A DNA stretch of 64,000 nucleotides, taken from positions 22,357,924 through 22,421,923 of the forward strand of contig OZ010577.1 in assembly GCA_963932145.1 (NCBI GenBank), written 5' to 3'. Position numbers and translations under genes: made by a program. Shown in pieces: positions 20,000-31,997 of the stretch. The notes beneath the pieces were generated by a model that saw nothing but the letters and a program-made list of their open reading frames with translations, did no database searches and was not told the DNA's origin. The DNA comes from Acanthosepion lycidas (lineage: Eukaryota; Mollusca; Cephalopoda; Sepiida; Sepiidae). Within the stretch, counting starts at the first letter, position 1, and each line of letters starts with the position of its first letter.

Positions 20000-20880
20000 A
20001 ATGAGGATCTGTCTATATTTCTGAGATGAAGTATTATGTACACTATTTACATTGCTTGGACTATCATCTTCATCTTTGTTGCCATATTTATCACAACGTT
20101 TTGTTCATTGTATACTCCAACCTTCTTCAGGAGATTGACCTGAACTCTTTATTTCGCTTGCAGGGGTAGGCTGTTCTAGTTCAATGTGCCAATAAGGATG
20201 GAGTACACACAATCTTTAGGCATGTTCTCCTCTATGGGAGTCTTATCGCCTGTTAATTCCCCTCTCCAAGTTCTCCACTGCCTTAACCAGGTATTGAACT
20301 CGCACTCTTTGGGTCCTGCCACTGGATCTAACTAATGCCTTTATTCACTGTGCCATGTGTCCTTGAGGACATCTGTGTATTAATTTCTGGGTATTATAAA
20401 CCTAATTTCTTCAGGAGTCATTTGTTACCAATGCTCATATTGCAATTTTTGTTGTTGTTATTGCTTTTCTCTGGGACTCCTTATTACTGGTTCCCATATT
20501 GTGTTCATTTCTATGCTTGGTTGGCTCAGGAGATTTTTGTGGCTTAGCATATGTGCTGATCCCTTAAGTTTACAAATTTTCCAATGATTTTCTTTGTCTA
20601 TGATTTCAACCTGATCTCAGCAGTGATCTCCCTTCTCTCTCCATATGTGGTCAGCCATGCCTGATTTTTCCACTTCCCCTTGTGTTACAGCTTTTTGGTG
20701 TTCTTGAAGCCTTACCTTAAGAGGAGGCGGCCTGCTTCCCCTTTTTATTTCTTTCTGCAGTTGCATGGGATGACATACACACAGTCTTTAGTCATGTTCT
20801 CCTCTATGGGGCGGGGTCTTACTTGGGAGAGGAATGTGCAAAGTGTTGTCCAGCTTTTGAAGGTCGTTCTTCAAAATATA
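20000..20880 (-). pseudogene. Penelope-like element relic, GIY-YIG decayed
   Basis: Collinear with 40590-41470 in the same orientation. On the minus strand it runs from a GIY-YIG region (about 20880-20520) through an untranslated segment ('GCACATTGAAC', 'GGGTATTGAACTCGCACTC' read on plus) to the hammerhead-like end (20135-20000). The endonuclease part still shows the VEKSG and EAGR equivalents of the better copy, but an in-frame stop lies inside the motif. The reverse transcriptase domain is missing, so the copy is 5'-truncated, as is usual for target-primed insertions. Confidence 0.65.
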
Positions 20881-21336
20881 TTTTATGTATTATGGACTAA
20901 CTGTGACTAAATATTAAAGGTAGAGGCCATGTAAGTTACGTTGGCATGTAAGTTCACAGTTCGAAAGTTCAGTTCAAATGTCCAGCAAAAGTGTTGAAAA
21001 GTTGCTGGTTTAGTCCAGTGGTGAACCTTCCATAGTATTTTAACAGAAGTGTACGGAAAAGGTTTATTTGAAGCCTGGACGATATGGCCAAGGAGAAGAA
21101 AGTTCAATTTAAATGTCCAGTGCTGTTCCTCCTCCTCCTCAGGTTTGGCGAGAAGTCACTGGGTTATATGATAAGGGAGTATAGACATTAATTGAGCCTG
21201 CATGCCTACTTAATATTCAAAGAAATTAAATTCAGAGTTGCTACAAAGTATAAAAAGTATAAAAATGTTCCTGAAAAGTATTCAGACTAAGTTCATAATA
21301 CTGAAACGACTGTAAAGAAATTAGGTTTATTATAAA
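20881..21336. other. No recognisable feature
   Basis: 'GTCCAG' and 'AAGTTCAATTTAAATGTCC' blocks near 20965 and 21100 repeat locally; otherwise nothing recognisable. Confidence 0.35.
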
Positions 21337-22032
21337 CTAGCAGTAGAGCCCCACATTGCCCGGGGATGTAACAGTAAGAGATAGATCAAGTATTGACCAT
21401 CATAAAGACTGAAAAATAAAATTGACAAAGATTATTGTTTAAGGTTGATGGACACACATGCCTTAATTAGTTTTTTTTGTTTAGTTTTTCATTTTTTTTT
21501 TTTTTTACGAATTGGTCAAACCCAAACTCAAACAAAAACATTGTTTTCAATCGTTATGAGTCTATCAATTGAATAGAATTTTATTATAAACAATTGTCAT
21601 GTAGATGGAATTTTTAAAGCATGCTGAATGTAAAAATAAAGTAAAAAGTGTGCAAGACAATAAGAAACACTACCTGTCAAAAAAAAAGTGAAGTTTTGTT
21701 GAAATCGGTTGGAAAATGTAGGAAATCCGATCACATATATAAATGAACACACACACACACAAACAACCTGGGTTTTATAATAAGTATAACTCGATATGAG
21801 TTGTCCCCCTTTCATTCTCGTGATGCCTCTTAATCGTGTTTTCAAATTGATTTTGTTCAAAAACAATTGTGTTTTTCCAATTTTTGGCGCTGTCAGAACC
21901 ACTGCAAGGTAATTTTACATAGTCCTGTGAAGTTTTGCAGAAATCGGTTGAAAAATGTAGGAAATCCGATCCAATATATAAACGTACAGACACACACACA
22001 CACACACAATCTAAGTTTTATAATAAGTAAGA
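21337..22032 (-). mobile_element. Non-autonomous Helitron, copy 1
   Basis: On the minus strand it begins TCTTACTTATTATAAAAC, preceded by A, and ends CTACTGCTAG, followed by T. That matches the Helitron rule of TC...CTRR inserted between A and T. A CCCC/GGGG hairpin lies about 12 bp before the CTAG end. It has no coding capacity and no target duplication. A segment with 'AAATCGGTTG', 'TAGGAAATCCGATC', a CA microsatellite and 'TTTTATAATAAGTA' occurs twice within it (about 21690-21787 and 21928-22030). The copy at 31997-32672 has the same organisation. Confidence 0.85.
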
Positions 22033-22184
22033 TCTAAAAAAATAGACTTACTTAAGTAAATTGAAAGGTGTGGGGCAGGCAATGAAGAAAAGGTTACAAT
22101 CATGAAGATATATAATGTCTGCTCTTGATCATGTGAACAGAGTAATGAATAAGCTATGATAGTCGGGCATTTATAGTGAGGACT

Positions 22185-22370
22185 TGCCATGATATATTTT
22201 CAGAGTTCAATCACCTACATTTCCTCCATATTCCAAACATAAGGAGAAAGTTTCACTCAGTTTTTCCCCAAGAACTACTATTATGTAGAACAAACTCTTG
22301 GGTGGATGCTTCCCTGAATGTCTTTGAGTCAAAGGTCAATCCCTATCTATCCTCCTTATCCTCATAATCT
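22185..22370 (+). pseudogene. LINE C-terminal fragment
   Basis: Translation reads NIRRKFHSVFPQE, followed by a W-containing stretch and VFESKVNPYLSSLS. This resembles the extreme C-terminus of many LINE RT proteins (a basic FxPR segment, then LFKSRVNRYL). It is followed by a stop. Only about 60 codons are present and upstream sequence does not extend the match. Confidence 0.45.
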
Positions 22371-23539
22371 TCATTTCATTCTACTTCTATTCATATTGTG
22401 CACTTCATTCAGTAAAGCTCTACCTTGGCTAGCTATTGAGCCTTGTTTTAGACAAAGAAAAAGCAGAAGAAAACTGACTTCAGGTTTACTTTTAAGTGCC
22501 TAAAAGGTATTGCAACTGTTGGTTTTTAATTTGTGTCTGACAATTTTTATGTGTGTGTAATTCAGAGCTTCATCAAACAGTGAGAAACAAATGTATATTT
22601 ATTCTTATTATACACACACATACACACTAACGTAGTACCCATAAAAAGCTGCCAAACCCTCTGCTGTAGTTCATGGGAAAACCAATGTCTTACCAGTATA
22701 GATCTTGCAAACCATAGAGGACCCTGTAACAAACATGAAACAAAGCCATAGAATATATATATCAGCTCAAAATTTTGCTTCCATATGTATAACATTAATG
22801 TAAATACCAGGTTTTAAACAATGACACCTGTAGCTTCCCCTGATCTTGAAAAAAGTCAATTTAAAGTGATTGATTATAAACATTTCTACCATAGTTATGC
22901 TTACTGAAGTGACATATACATTCCCCTGTATGCAAACAAATTGACTAAAAACTAAAATAATTTTTAGCACTCATCTTTAATCAAATTTGTATGATTTTTC
23001 AATGCTAAATTTCACACAATACCAAGCTTGAGATTCACCCATGGTAGTGGGCTTCTGTCAAAATAGTGAAGGAAGTATGTGAACACAGATCCTCATGATC
23101 TGCACTTACTTTTCTCTCATGCTTGTACAACAACCTTGTTCCGTAACCCTCTACCTGGAATGACTCATGGACCTTGTATCGGTTAACAAGCACTGTATGG
23201 TAAATGCCTGCAGAGCAAACTGCACAAACAGTACAAAGACTGCCTGAAGGACACACTTAAGAAAGGTAGCTTTTGGGAAGATCTTGCACTTGAAAGAGAC
23301 TGCTGACAATTGGTAAGAATGAATTTGAGAGAGGCAAGGTTGAATACACAGAGATAAAACAGGCTACTCACTACATGGAGAATGTAAACTCTCTCCCTGA
23401 AAAAAGTACTAAAAAGACTCCCACCAGTACAAAATATGGGTGTGTATGCCTTTCAAAGGCTGGCTTATTTAGTCACACATGTTGCCACAATAACAGTGGT
23501 GTGTCTTGGATATTTAACCTGACAGAGCTTGACCCTCAG
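22371..23539. other. No gene; CA-rich short tracts
   Basis: Contains short (CA)n near 22611-22630. Several short minus-strand frames (23035-23371) have no recognisable protein character. Confidence 0.4.
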
Positions 23540-23765
23540 CAGGCTGGTTTTAATTCAGAGTTTTCTTTCTCCTAAACTGGTTGCCATCCAAGGTTATAGT
23601 GCCCAGTCTGTCCTGTTATTTAACTAGAACTGGAGAGGGATTCATACCTTTCTTAAGGCTATTTGTGTGCAAGTGAATATAATGAATTTGAATGGAATTC
23701 GAACTCGACACCCCAATTACTCATTCTGAGCTGAAATTTATTGTATTACCTGCACATCCACACAA
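23540..23765 (-). mobile_element. tRNA-derived SINE, minus strand
   Basis: Minus strand: ATGTGCAGGTAATACAATAA (A-box area), GAGTTCGAATTCCA (B box, a perfect GTTCGAATTC core), then 'TTATATTCACTTGCACACAA' and 'TAAGAAAGGTATGAATCC', ending with 'GATGGCAACCAG'. The best B box of this SINE family in the window. Confidence 0.7.
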
Positions 23766-24928
23766 TTACAAAATTAAATATGTTCAATACAATTTAAAAA
23801 TAATTACTCAGGGTTTTGAAAATTTTTCACAAATACCTGTATATTGCGATTAATGAAATTAATAAATAGTTTAAGAAACTACATAAATAAATACTAATGA
23901 GTACAAAAATACTAATAAATACTAATGAGTACATGTATTTTTTAATGTTATTATAATTATTTTAGCAACAAATAAAATTAAATAATCAACCTATCTTTTT
24001 GACTCAGAGTTTTGCAGATATGGTATCTTTTCATCAGGGGTTTTGTTTGTTGCTATTAATGCTTTTTCTGTATCTCTTTAATTACAATGACTGCTTACCT
24101 TAAAAGCATTTATCTACCAGAAATACATTGGTTAACTATTATTTTTTTGTAAAACACAATCTTTATTAATACCATTATAAATGTGGGGAAATTTTGTTTA
24201 TGTTTTTGTCTCTCAATCACATGAAGTTTATGGCATGTGTAGTGTTTTTGAAACTCACAGGATAACCCTGCACTTAGAACCTTGTGCTAGACTCAGTTAA
24301 TCTTTTTAATACAAACTATGTTATTTAACATACCCCCAAATTATTTCAAAACAGAATTCTGACACTGAAGCGACGTCTTTGACACTTTTGTTGAATCAAA
24401 CATATGCAGTCAGTCAGGGGATGAAATAACAAGAGAACAGCTGCGTATGTACAATCCGTTTCCTGTTTGTTTTTATTTATTTAAAGATCAAAAACTTTTT
24501 CTACTTCTGAAATTCTGAATTTAGGATTTGGGATAGATATCCAAAAAATAGACAGCAACAAATCTACTTTGAAGAATTTGTTTTTTCTTATAGGTACGTA
24601 AATTCTGTATTCTGCTTATTTGTATTGGATTTAAAAAATGAATGGAAAGAATCAGGCTATTATATGTATAACTAGTGTACCTGTGCCATTCAAAATGGCA
24701 GCTTATTTTATTATCCACTACAGTTATGTTGTTGATAATTTACCTCAATGAACAGAAGATTATTAACTCTGGTTTGTGCATTCCTCACGGCACCAGTATT
24801 ATCATGTCTCCTTCTGTTATACTGATCTTTGGTTTCTTGTCAAAGACATTCTTCCATTCACATTCTCATATTTTCTCTTCTTGCATTAGACTCTTCATCA
24901 GTTTTGCTTTGAATCATTTTACCTACAT
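23766..24928. other. No recognisable feature
   Basis: AT-rich. No transposase, RT or Pol III motifs found. Confidence 0.4.
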
Positions 24929-25419
24929 CAGTGGTTTCCAAACTTTTTTTTCTCTGGGCCACATTTCTCAACAAATCTATGTAATAAAAAGTACATTTAA
25001 AAAAAAAAAAAAAAACAGACAAAAGAGAGATAACTGCAGATTCAAAGTCAGAATATTATCACTGATAATTCTCTCCTCCAATGTATGGACCTTAGTTATG
25101 ATATTTTTAATACCTAATACAATGCAAAAATATTAGGTTGGTGCAAAAATAATGTCGTTTTCTCACATATGTTACTATGTGAGAAAACGACATTATTTTT
25201 GCACCAACCTAATACCACAATGATAAAATCATTCAATAATTATTTATACTGGGACTCATGCATGCAATTACAAGTAATCCATATTAATATTTTAAATTTT
25301 GAAATCATATTTATTTTTTGGCATAGGAATTTTTTGAAACTGTTTCTAAATCTTTGTCTTTCAATCATTCCACCTCACCTGCTATCCTCTTCATCTGCTG
25401 CACCATTTGTGAACCACTG
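24929..25419 (+). mobile_element. Non-autonomous hAT-like element
   Basis: Starts CAGTGGTTTCCAAACTTTTT and ends TTTGTGAACCACTG, the TIR type of hAT/Charlie elements. Flanks ACCTACAT (24921-24928) and AGCTACAC (25420-25427) agree at 6 of 8 bases, fitting an aged 8-bp target duplication. The inside is AT-rich with an A17 tract and holds a mariner MITE. A second start of the same element begins at 63830. No transposase frame remains. Confidence 0.7.
25133..25212. mobile_element. Mariner-derived palindromic MITE 3
   Basis: 80-bp palindrome with perfect TTAGGTTGGTGCAAAAATAA arms and TA on both sides (25131-25132, 25213-25214). The centre reads TCTCACATATGTTACTATGTG. It lies inside the hAT-like element, so it is the younger insertion. 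Confidence 0.92.
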
Positions 25420-25524
25420 AGCTACACACTCTCTCATAGCATCTCTTCCTGTATTCACATCTTCCTCTGTTTCATATTGTCTTCTTTGTCCTGTGCTCTC
25501 TCTTGCAGATAAGCTCTCCTCCTA

Positions 25525-26347
25525 TTGTCGTCTTATTCTGTCTCATTAGTTCCCCTCACATCTCCTGGCTTCTACTCAATGCTTCACATTGTCCCTCCTA
25601 TTAGAATGTCTGATGTCCAACTCCACGAGAACATGTCTCTGTGCATGCTTGGCCTCACACTGTCCACTGACCTGAGATGGAACAATTACATTGAATCAAT
25701 AGCTTCATCTACCACAAGGAAAGTTGGTTTTCTATGTTGCAAGAGAAAGTTTTTCTCGCCCAAGTCCATTCTTCAAATCTATAAATCAACCATTCACCCT
25801 TGCATGGAATACTGCTGCCATATATGGTCTGGAGCTCCTGCTGTTCGTCTTAAGGTCCTCAACAAAATCCAGAGATGAATGTGCAATGTGACTGGACCTG
25901 ATCTGGCATCTTTGCTTACAGTCACTCTCTCATAGACATGCCATTGCATCCCTACAAATACTTCCATGGTAACTGCTCTGATGAACTACTTTCACTAGTT
26001 CCTAAATTGCATGAATTTAAATGTGCTACTAGATTGGCATCTCAGTCCCTTTCACGGTCAAAGCAGTTAAATGTAGCCATCTCTTCTACTCCAATAACTT
26101 CATGTCTCATACTTACCATGTTTGGAACTCCTTTCTTCTTACTTGCTTCCCTGATAGCTATAATCTTCAATTATTTAAATGCAATATCAATTGACATCTC
26201 CAGATACCTTGATCTATTCCCCCGTCCTCCTCTTCACCCTTTCCTCTATCACGCCTCTTTACTCTTGCTCCCACTCTCTGTGACCCCTTGCGTGCTAGTT
26301 GCACTCCTGCCTGCCTTGGGGTGAAATGCTTAAAAAAAAAAAAAAAA
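25525..26347 (+). pseudogene. LINE RT C-terminal part with 3' UTR and poly(A)
   Basis: First frame (25525-25878): LTLSTDLRWNNYIESIA, then ILQIYKSTIHPCMEYC and CHIWSGAPA, ending at NKIQR and a stop. The match resumes in other frames: HPYKYFHGNCSDELLSL, then WNSFLL and FPDSYNLQLFKCNI. These are the thumb and C-terminal regions of a non-LTR retrotransposon reverse transcriptase (Jockey/CR1-like group). A pyrimidine-rich 3' UTR follows, with GGGGTGAAATGCTTA and A16 at about 26331-26347. The upstream catalytic core is missing: a 5'-truncated, frameshifted copy. It is the reference for the 3' fragments at 888, 27211, 50430, 53725 and 54500. Confidence 0.8.
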
Positions 26348-26984
26348 TCTTGTTTTCACTCTCATACTAATATTTTCCTTTCTTCAAGGGAAATGTCCAT
26401 CTCATGATGTATGATGTTCACTCGGCAAAATTTTATTAAATGCACAAAACAATGTAAAACATAGAGAATTATTTAAATTTATTTCTACAATAATATAGCA
26501 AGTTTCTGTTGAAACTTGGACACAAATGCAAAACTAAAATCTATTTAAATAATATAAAAACTTGTACTTACACTTACAATATTAATACTAAATTTATCTT
26601 TTAATAGTTGTTCCATTATATATTTGGAGGGTAAAAGCATAATTCACATATCCAGATAAAATATATAGTGACTGATGCATTTTCTGTGGCAAGATTAATA
26701 AAAAAAAAACCCGTGATATATTTTTTTAAATAATTCTTACTTGTAAATAAATGCTTATTATTACCACTTGTATTTTAGTCTATCTTATTAGGGTCTCAGA
26801 TTAGACAAGAAATATATAAATAAATACACATTCATAATCATTATATGGCTTGATTGATGAAAAAATTCTTTATATTATCTAATGTTATCAAGAAATTATT
26901 TTTGTCTCATTTTATAAAGAAAGTATAAAGTTATCTCCCTTTATCAAGTGGGACAGGATATATATAAATACACATTGATACTTA
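26348..26984. other. No recognisable feature
   Basis: AT-rich, no gene. Confidence 0.4.
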
Positions 26985-29900
26985 TTATTTTGTAACAGTG
27001 TTGTAATGTAGAAATTCATTGCAAATAAGGAAAAAGTGATTGTCAGTGGTTAGGAATTAATGCAAACATTACTAAAAGAATTAGCCTGGTATATATATAT
27101 ATAATTATTATTTTGCAACAGTGTTTTACCATATAAATGCATTTTAATGTAGCAGTTTTTTACTATAGAAATGCAAGATATTGCCAGTGGTAAGGAATTA
27201 ATAGAAGTATTTTTTTTTAATCATTTTACCCTAAGGATGACTATAAATCCACTAGGAAGCAAGAGGTTATTGAGTGTTAGAAAATATGAGACAATAAAAG
27301 AATTAAGTAGAATGAAGATAATGACTGACATTGAATTTAAAATTTTGAAGATCAAAGTTAACTCGAAAGCAAGAAGAGAGTTACAGAAATGAGAAGTGTG
27401 AGAGAAGAAACCGTCAGCATAGAACGTACAGTTACATCTAGCTATTTAAATTGTAAGATGATGAGAGTTTGCCATTAATCTAGTACTGAGCTTAAGTTCA
27501 TAATTTTGAGGAATCATTAAGGAAAGTTCATCAGAATCATTACAAAGAAATTATTTATCGAAAAAGGACAAGGACATTACATAGAAGCAGTGGAAAAAAG
27601 ACTGAATCCAAGATGACAGGTCAAGACAACTAACACTGCATAATCTTCATTGGATTTTATCAAGAATTTCTAAATATTAAGCAGGAACAACAGACAAGAT
27701 GTGTCAGAAATATATAAAGCAAGGACGAATGAAAGACTTGTGAATATATAAGATGGATTCTGGATGAAAGAATAGGTTTATTATAAGTATAATAACTATT
27801 TTGCGGCTGTGTTTTACTATAGGAATGAATTGCAAATAAGAAAAAAAGGGATTGTCAGTGGTCAGGAATGAATGCAAGCATTACTAAAAGAATAGGCCTA
27901 TTATATGCGTAATTATTATTTTGTAGAATTGCAGGAATGCATTGCAAATGAAAGAAAAAGGAATTGTCAGTAGTTAGGAATGAATGCAAGCATGACTAAA
28001 AGAATAGGACTATTATATGTAGAATTATTATTTTGTAGTATTGTTTTACTGTAGAAATGCAATGCAAATGAAGAAAAAAAGGATTATCGGTGGTCAGGAA
28101 TGAATAGAAGATTTACCAAAAGAATAGGGCTATTAGATATATAATTATTATTTTGTAGTATGGTTTTAGTATAGGAATGCATTGCAAATGAGGAAGAAAG
28201 GTATTGTCAGTGGTCAGGAATGAATGCAAGCATTACTAAAAGAATAGGGCTATTATATGTATAATTATTATTTTGTAGCAATTTTTTACTATAGGAATAC
28301 ATTGCAAATGAAGAAAAAAGGGATTGTCGTTGGCTGGGAATGAATGCAATCATTACTAAAAGAATAGGGCTATTATATGTATAATTATTGTTTTGTAGCA
28401 GTGTTTTACAATAGGAATGCATTGCAAATGAAGATAAACGGTAGCGTCAGTGGCTGAGAATAAATGCAAACATTACTAAAAAAAGAGGGCTATGATATGT
28501 ATAATTATTATTTTTTAGCAGTGTTCTACTATAGGAATGCATTGCAAATGAAGAAAAAAGGGATTGACAGTGGCTGGGAATGAATGCAATCATTACTAAA
28601 AGAATAAGGCTATTATATGTAGAATTATTATTTTGTAGTAATGTTTTACTGCAGGAATGAATTGCAAATGAGGAAAAAAGGCATTATCAGAGGTGAGGAA
28701 TGAATGTAAACATTACTAAAAGAATAGGGCTATTATATGTAGAATTATTATTTTGTAGCAGTGTTTTACTATAGGAATGCATTGCAAATGAAGAAAAACG
28801 GTTCTGTGGCCGGGAATGGATGCACGCATTATTAAAAGAATAGGGCTATTATATGTATAATTATTATTTTGTAGGAGTGTTTTACTATACGAATGATATT
28901 GCAAATGAAGAAAAACGGTATAGTCTGTGGCCGGGAATGAATGCAAGCATTACTAAAAGAATAGGGCTATTATATGTATAATTATTATTTTGTAGCAGTG
29001 TTTTACTATAGGAATGCATTGCAAATGCGGAAAAACGGTATTGTCAGTGGCCGGGAATGAATGCAAGTATTACTAAAAAACAATAGGGCTATTATATGTA
29101 GAATTATTATTTTGTAGCAGTGTTTTACTATAGGAATGCATTGCAAATGAAAAAAACGGTATTGTCAGTGGCCGGGAATGAATGCAAGTATTACTAAAAA
29201 ACAATAGGGCTATTATATGTAGAATTATTATTTTGTAGCAGTGTTTTACTAAAGGAATTCATTGCAAATAAAAAAAACGGTATTGTCAGTGGCCGGGAAT
29301 GAATGCAAGCATTACTAAAAGAATAGGGCTATTATATGTATAATTATTATTTTGTAGCAGTGTTTTACTATAAGAATGCATTGCAAATGAGAAAAAAAGG
29401 GATTGTCAGTGGCCGGGAATGAATGCAAGTATTACTAAAAGAATAGGGCTATTATTTGCATAATTATTATTTTGTAGCAGTCTTTTACTATAGGAATGCA
29501 TTGCAAATGAAAAAAAACGGTATTGTCAGTGGCCGGGAATGAATGCAAGCATTACTAATAGAATAAGGTTATTATTTGCATAATTATTCTTTTGTAGCTG
29601 TGTTTTACTATAGGAATGCATTGCAAATGAATTAAAACGGTATTGTCTGTGGCCGGGAATGAATGCAAGCATTACTAATAGAATAAGGCAATTATTTGCA
29701 TAATTATTCTTTTGTAGCAGTGTTTTACTATAGGAATGCATTGCAAATGAAGAGAAACGCCATTTTCAGTAGCCGGGAATGAATGCAAGCATTACTAAAA
29801 GAATAAGGCAATTATTTGCATAATTATTATTTTGTAGCAGTGTTTTACTATAGGAATGCATTGCTAATTAAGAAAAACGGTACTGTGAGTGATCGGGAAT

Positions 29901-30870
29901 GAATGCAAGAATTGCTAAAAGAATAGGGCTATTATGTATAATTATTATTTTGTAGAATTGTTCTACTCTAGGAAAGCATTGCAAATGAAGAAATACGGTA
30001 TTGTCAGTGGCCGGGAATGAATGCAAGCATTACTAAAAGAATAGGGCTATTATATGTAGAATTATTATTTTGTAGTAGTGTTTTACTGTAGGAATGAATT
30101 GCAAATGAGGAGAAAAGGGATTATCAGTGGTCAGTAACCAATGCAAGCATTACTAAAAGAATAGGGTATTTTATGCAGAATTATTATTTTGTAGCAATGT
30201 TTTACTATAGGAATGCATTGGAAATTAGAAAATAACGGATTGTCAGTGGTCAGGAATGAATGCAAGCCTTACTAAAATAATATGGATATTATATGTAGAA
30301 TTATTATTTTGTAGTCGTGTTTTACTATAGGAATGCATTGCAAATGAAGAAAAAAGGGATTGTCAGTGGTCGGGAATGAATGCAAGCATTACTAAAAGAA
30401 TAGGGCTATTATATGTATAATTATTATTTTCTAGCAGTGTTTTACTATAGGAATGGATTGCAAATGATGAAGAAAGGTATTGTCAGTGGTCAGGAATGAA
30501 TGCAAGCTTTACTTACTAAAAGAATAGGGCCATTATATGTATAATTATTATTTTGTAGCAGTGTTTTACTATAGGAATGCATTGCAAATGAAGAAAAAAG
30601 GGATTTTTAGTGGTCAGGTATGAATGCAAGCATTATTAAAAGAATGGTGCCATTAGATGTTGAATTATTATTTTGTTGCATTGTTTTACTATAGGAATGC
30701 ATTGCAAATGAAAAATAAGGGATTTTCAGTGGTCAGGAATGTATGATACCATTACTAAAAGAATGTGTGTATTATATATATAATTATTATTTTTTAGCAG
30801 TTTTTTTACTATAGGAATGCATTGCAAATGAGGAAAAAAAGGATTTTCAGTGGTCAGGTATGACTTGTTT
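26985..30870. repeat. 120-bp satellite array
   Basis: Unit of 120 bp (116-124) recognised by 'ACTATAGGAATGCATTGCAA', 'GGAATGAATGCAAGCATTAC' and 'AGGGCTATTATATGTATAAT'. In a run the marker falls at 28171, 28291, 28411, 28531, 28651 and 28771. I count roughly 27 units, diverged by about 5-15% by eye, more at both ends. Chance minus-strand frames read SKTLLQNNNY repeats and are not genes. The array is split by a LINE at 27211-27770. Confidence 0.93.
27211..27770 (-). mobile_element. LINE inserted in the 120-bp satellite
   Basis: The satellite stops after 'GAATTAATAGAAGTA' and resumes in phase at 'GAAAGAATAGG'. In between, the minus strand shows degraded RT C-terminus (about 27770-27620), the 3' UTR blocks of the 25525 family ('ATTTAAATTCAATGTCA', 'CTCAATAACCTCTTGC'), and poly(A) (T8 on plus at 27212-27219). 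A plus-strand frame at 27171-27392 is antisense to it. Confidence 0.75.
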
Positions 30871-31729
30871 TAATATAGAAATGTATTATTGGTAGAATAA
30901 AACTATTACAAGCGGTGAAAAATTCTTAATCTTACTAAGATTTTTCAAATAAAAATCTTGTCGCCATTTTGTCAGCTAAGAACTTTGCAGCATATTCTTA
31001 TATATATATATATATATCATTATTATTTTGTAGCATTTAGTTCTTAGTGGTTACTTAAGAAATCTACTGGAAATAATCAAATGACTTTCTGTTGGTTCAG
31101 AATGACTGCAAGTCTTACTGCATGTCAAGGACTATTGTATGCATGATTAAAATGTTTTTAATATGCTGATTTATGGATGAAAGTTTGAAGCTGAGATTCA
31201 GCATCAACTGCAGCAATCAGTCGCCCACAAAAATGCCTTCATAAAATTGCATATCACTGAGAGATACATGCAGAAATTCGTCCATTATTGTTTTGCCTGG
31301 CAACATCACCTCTGCTTCAGAAAAAGAATCTGTTGCTGATCTTTTCATTTAAATGAAAGGAAATGGTATCCCATAATTCAACAAATTTTTCAGACTTACC
31401 CTTTCATGCTTTTTTCCTTTTATACAATTGCTTAACTTGCTCTTTTTTTTAAAATTTGTTTTAACTTTTTTTATGAAAGTTTCCCTGATTTAGAGAGTAA
31501 ATAATAATGCTAAAACATTTCATTTATTTAGGAGGATCCTGATACACTACTAATCTGGGATTGTGTGCATGACTGAGGGGTTAGATATTAACATTCTAGA
31601 CTGTAAAAATGTGCCAATAATAATTTTTATAAACAAAAATTTGGTTTACCAATGTATTCCTTTTTTTACTGGTGTTTTAGCTTGTCTCTTTTTAGAGTTG
31701 CTAGAAAGTAACCATTTCAGAAATATTTT

Positions 31730-31732
<3 letters not shown>
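30871..31732. other. No gene; short AT tract
   Basis: Unique-looking AT-rich sequence with (TA)n near 30999-31017. No protein motif seen. Confidence 0.4.

Positions 31733-31778
<46 letters not shown>
31733..31778. repeat. (AT)n microsatellite
   Basis: About 23 AT units. Confidence 0.95.
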
Positions 31779-31780
<2 letters not shown>

Positions 31781-31924
31781 CATAACAAAATCCAAAAGAT
31801 TTTGTTGTGTAATTTATATGCTCTGTTATAATAAATACACTGATCTCTTTTTGTGGATCAGTTTTAATATTTTATATTACTCATATTCACTTGGATTATA
31901 TACCAACAAATGTATTACCTGTAC

Positions 31925-31996
<72 letters not shown>
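31925..31996. repeat. (GT)n(AT)n microsatellite
   Basis: About six GT units then about 30 AT units. It ends exactly where the Helitron 3' terminus begins. The 145-codon plus frame at 31563-32000 is partly a translation of this tract and is not a gene. Confidence 0.95.

Positions 31997-31997
<1 letters not shown>

Noticed and set aside
28207..29741. Minus frames with SKTLLQNNNY repeats as a possible repeat protein
   Set aside because: They are translations of the 120-bp satellite (120 is a multiple of three), interrupted by stops whenever the unit length shifts.
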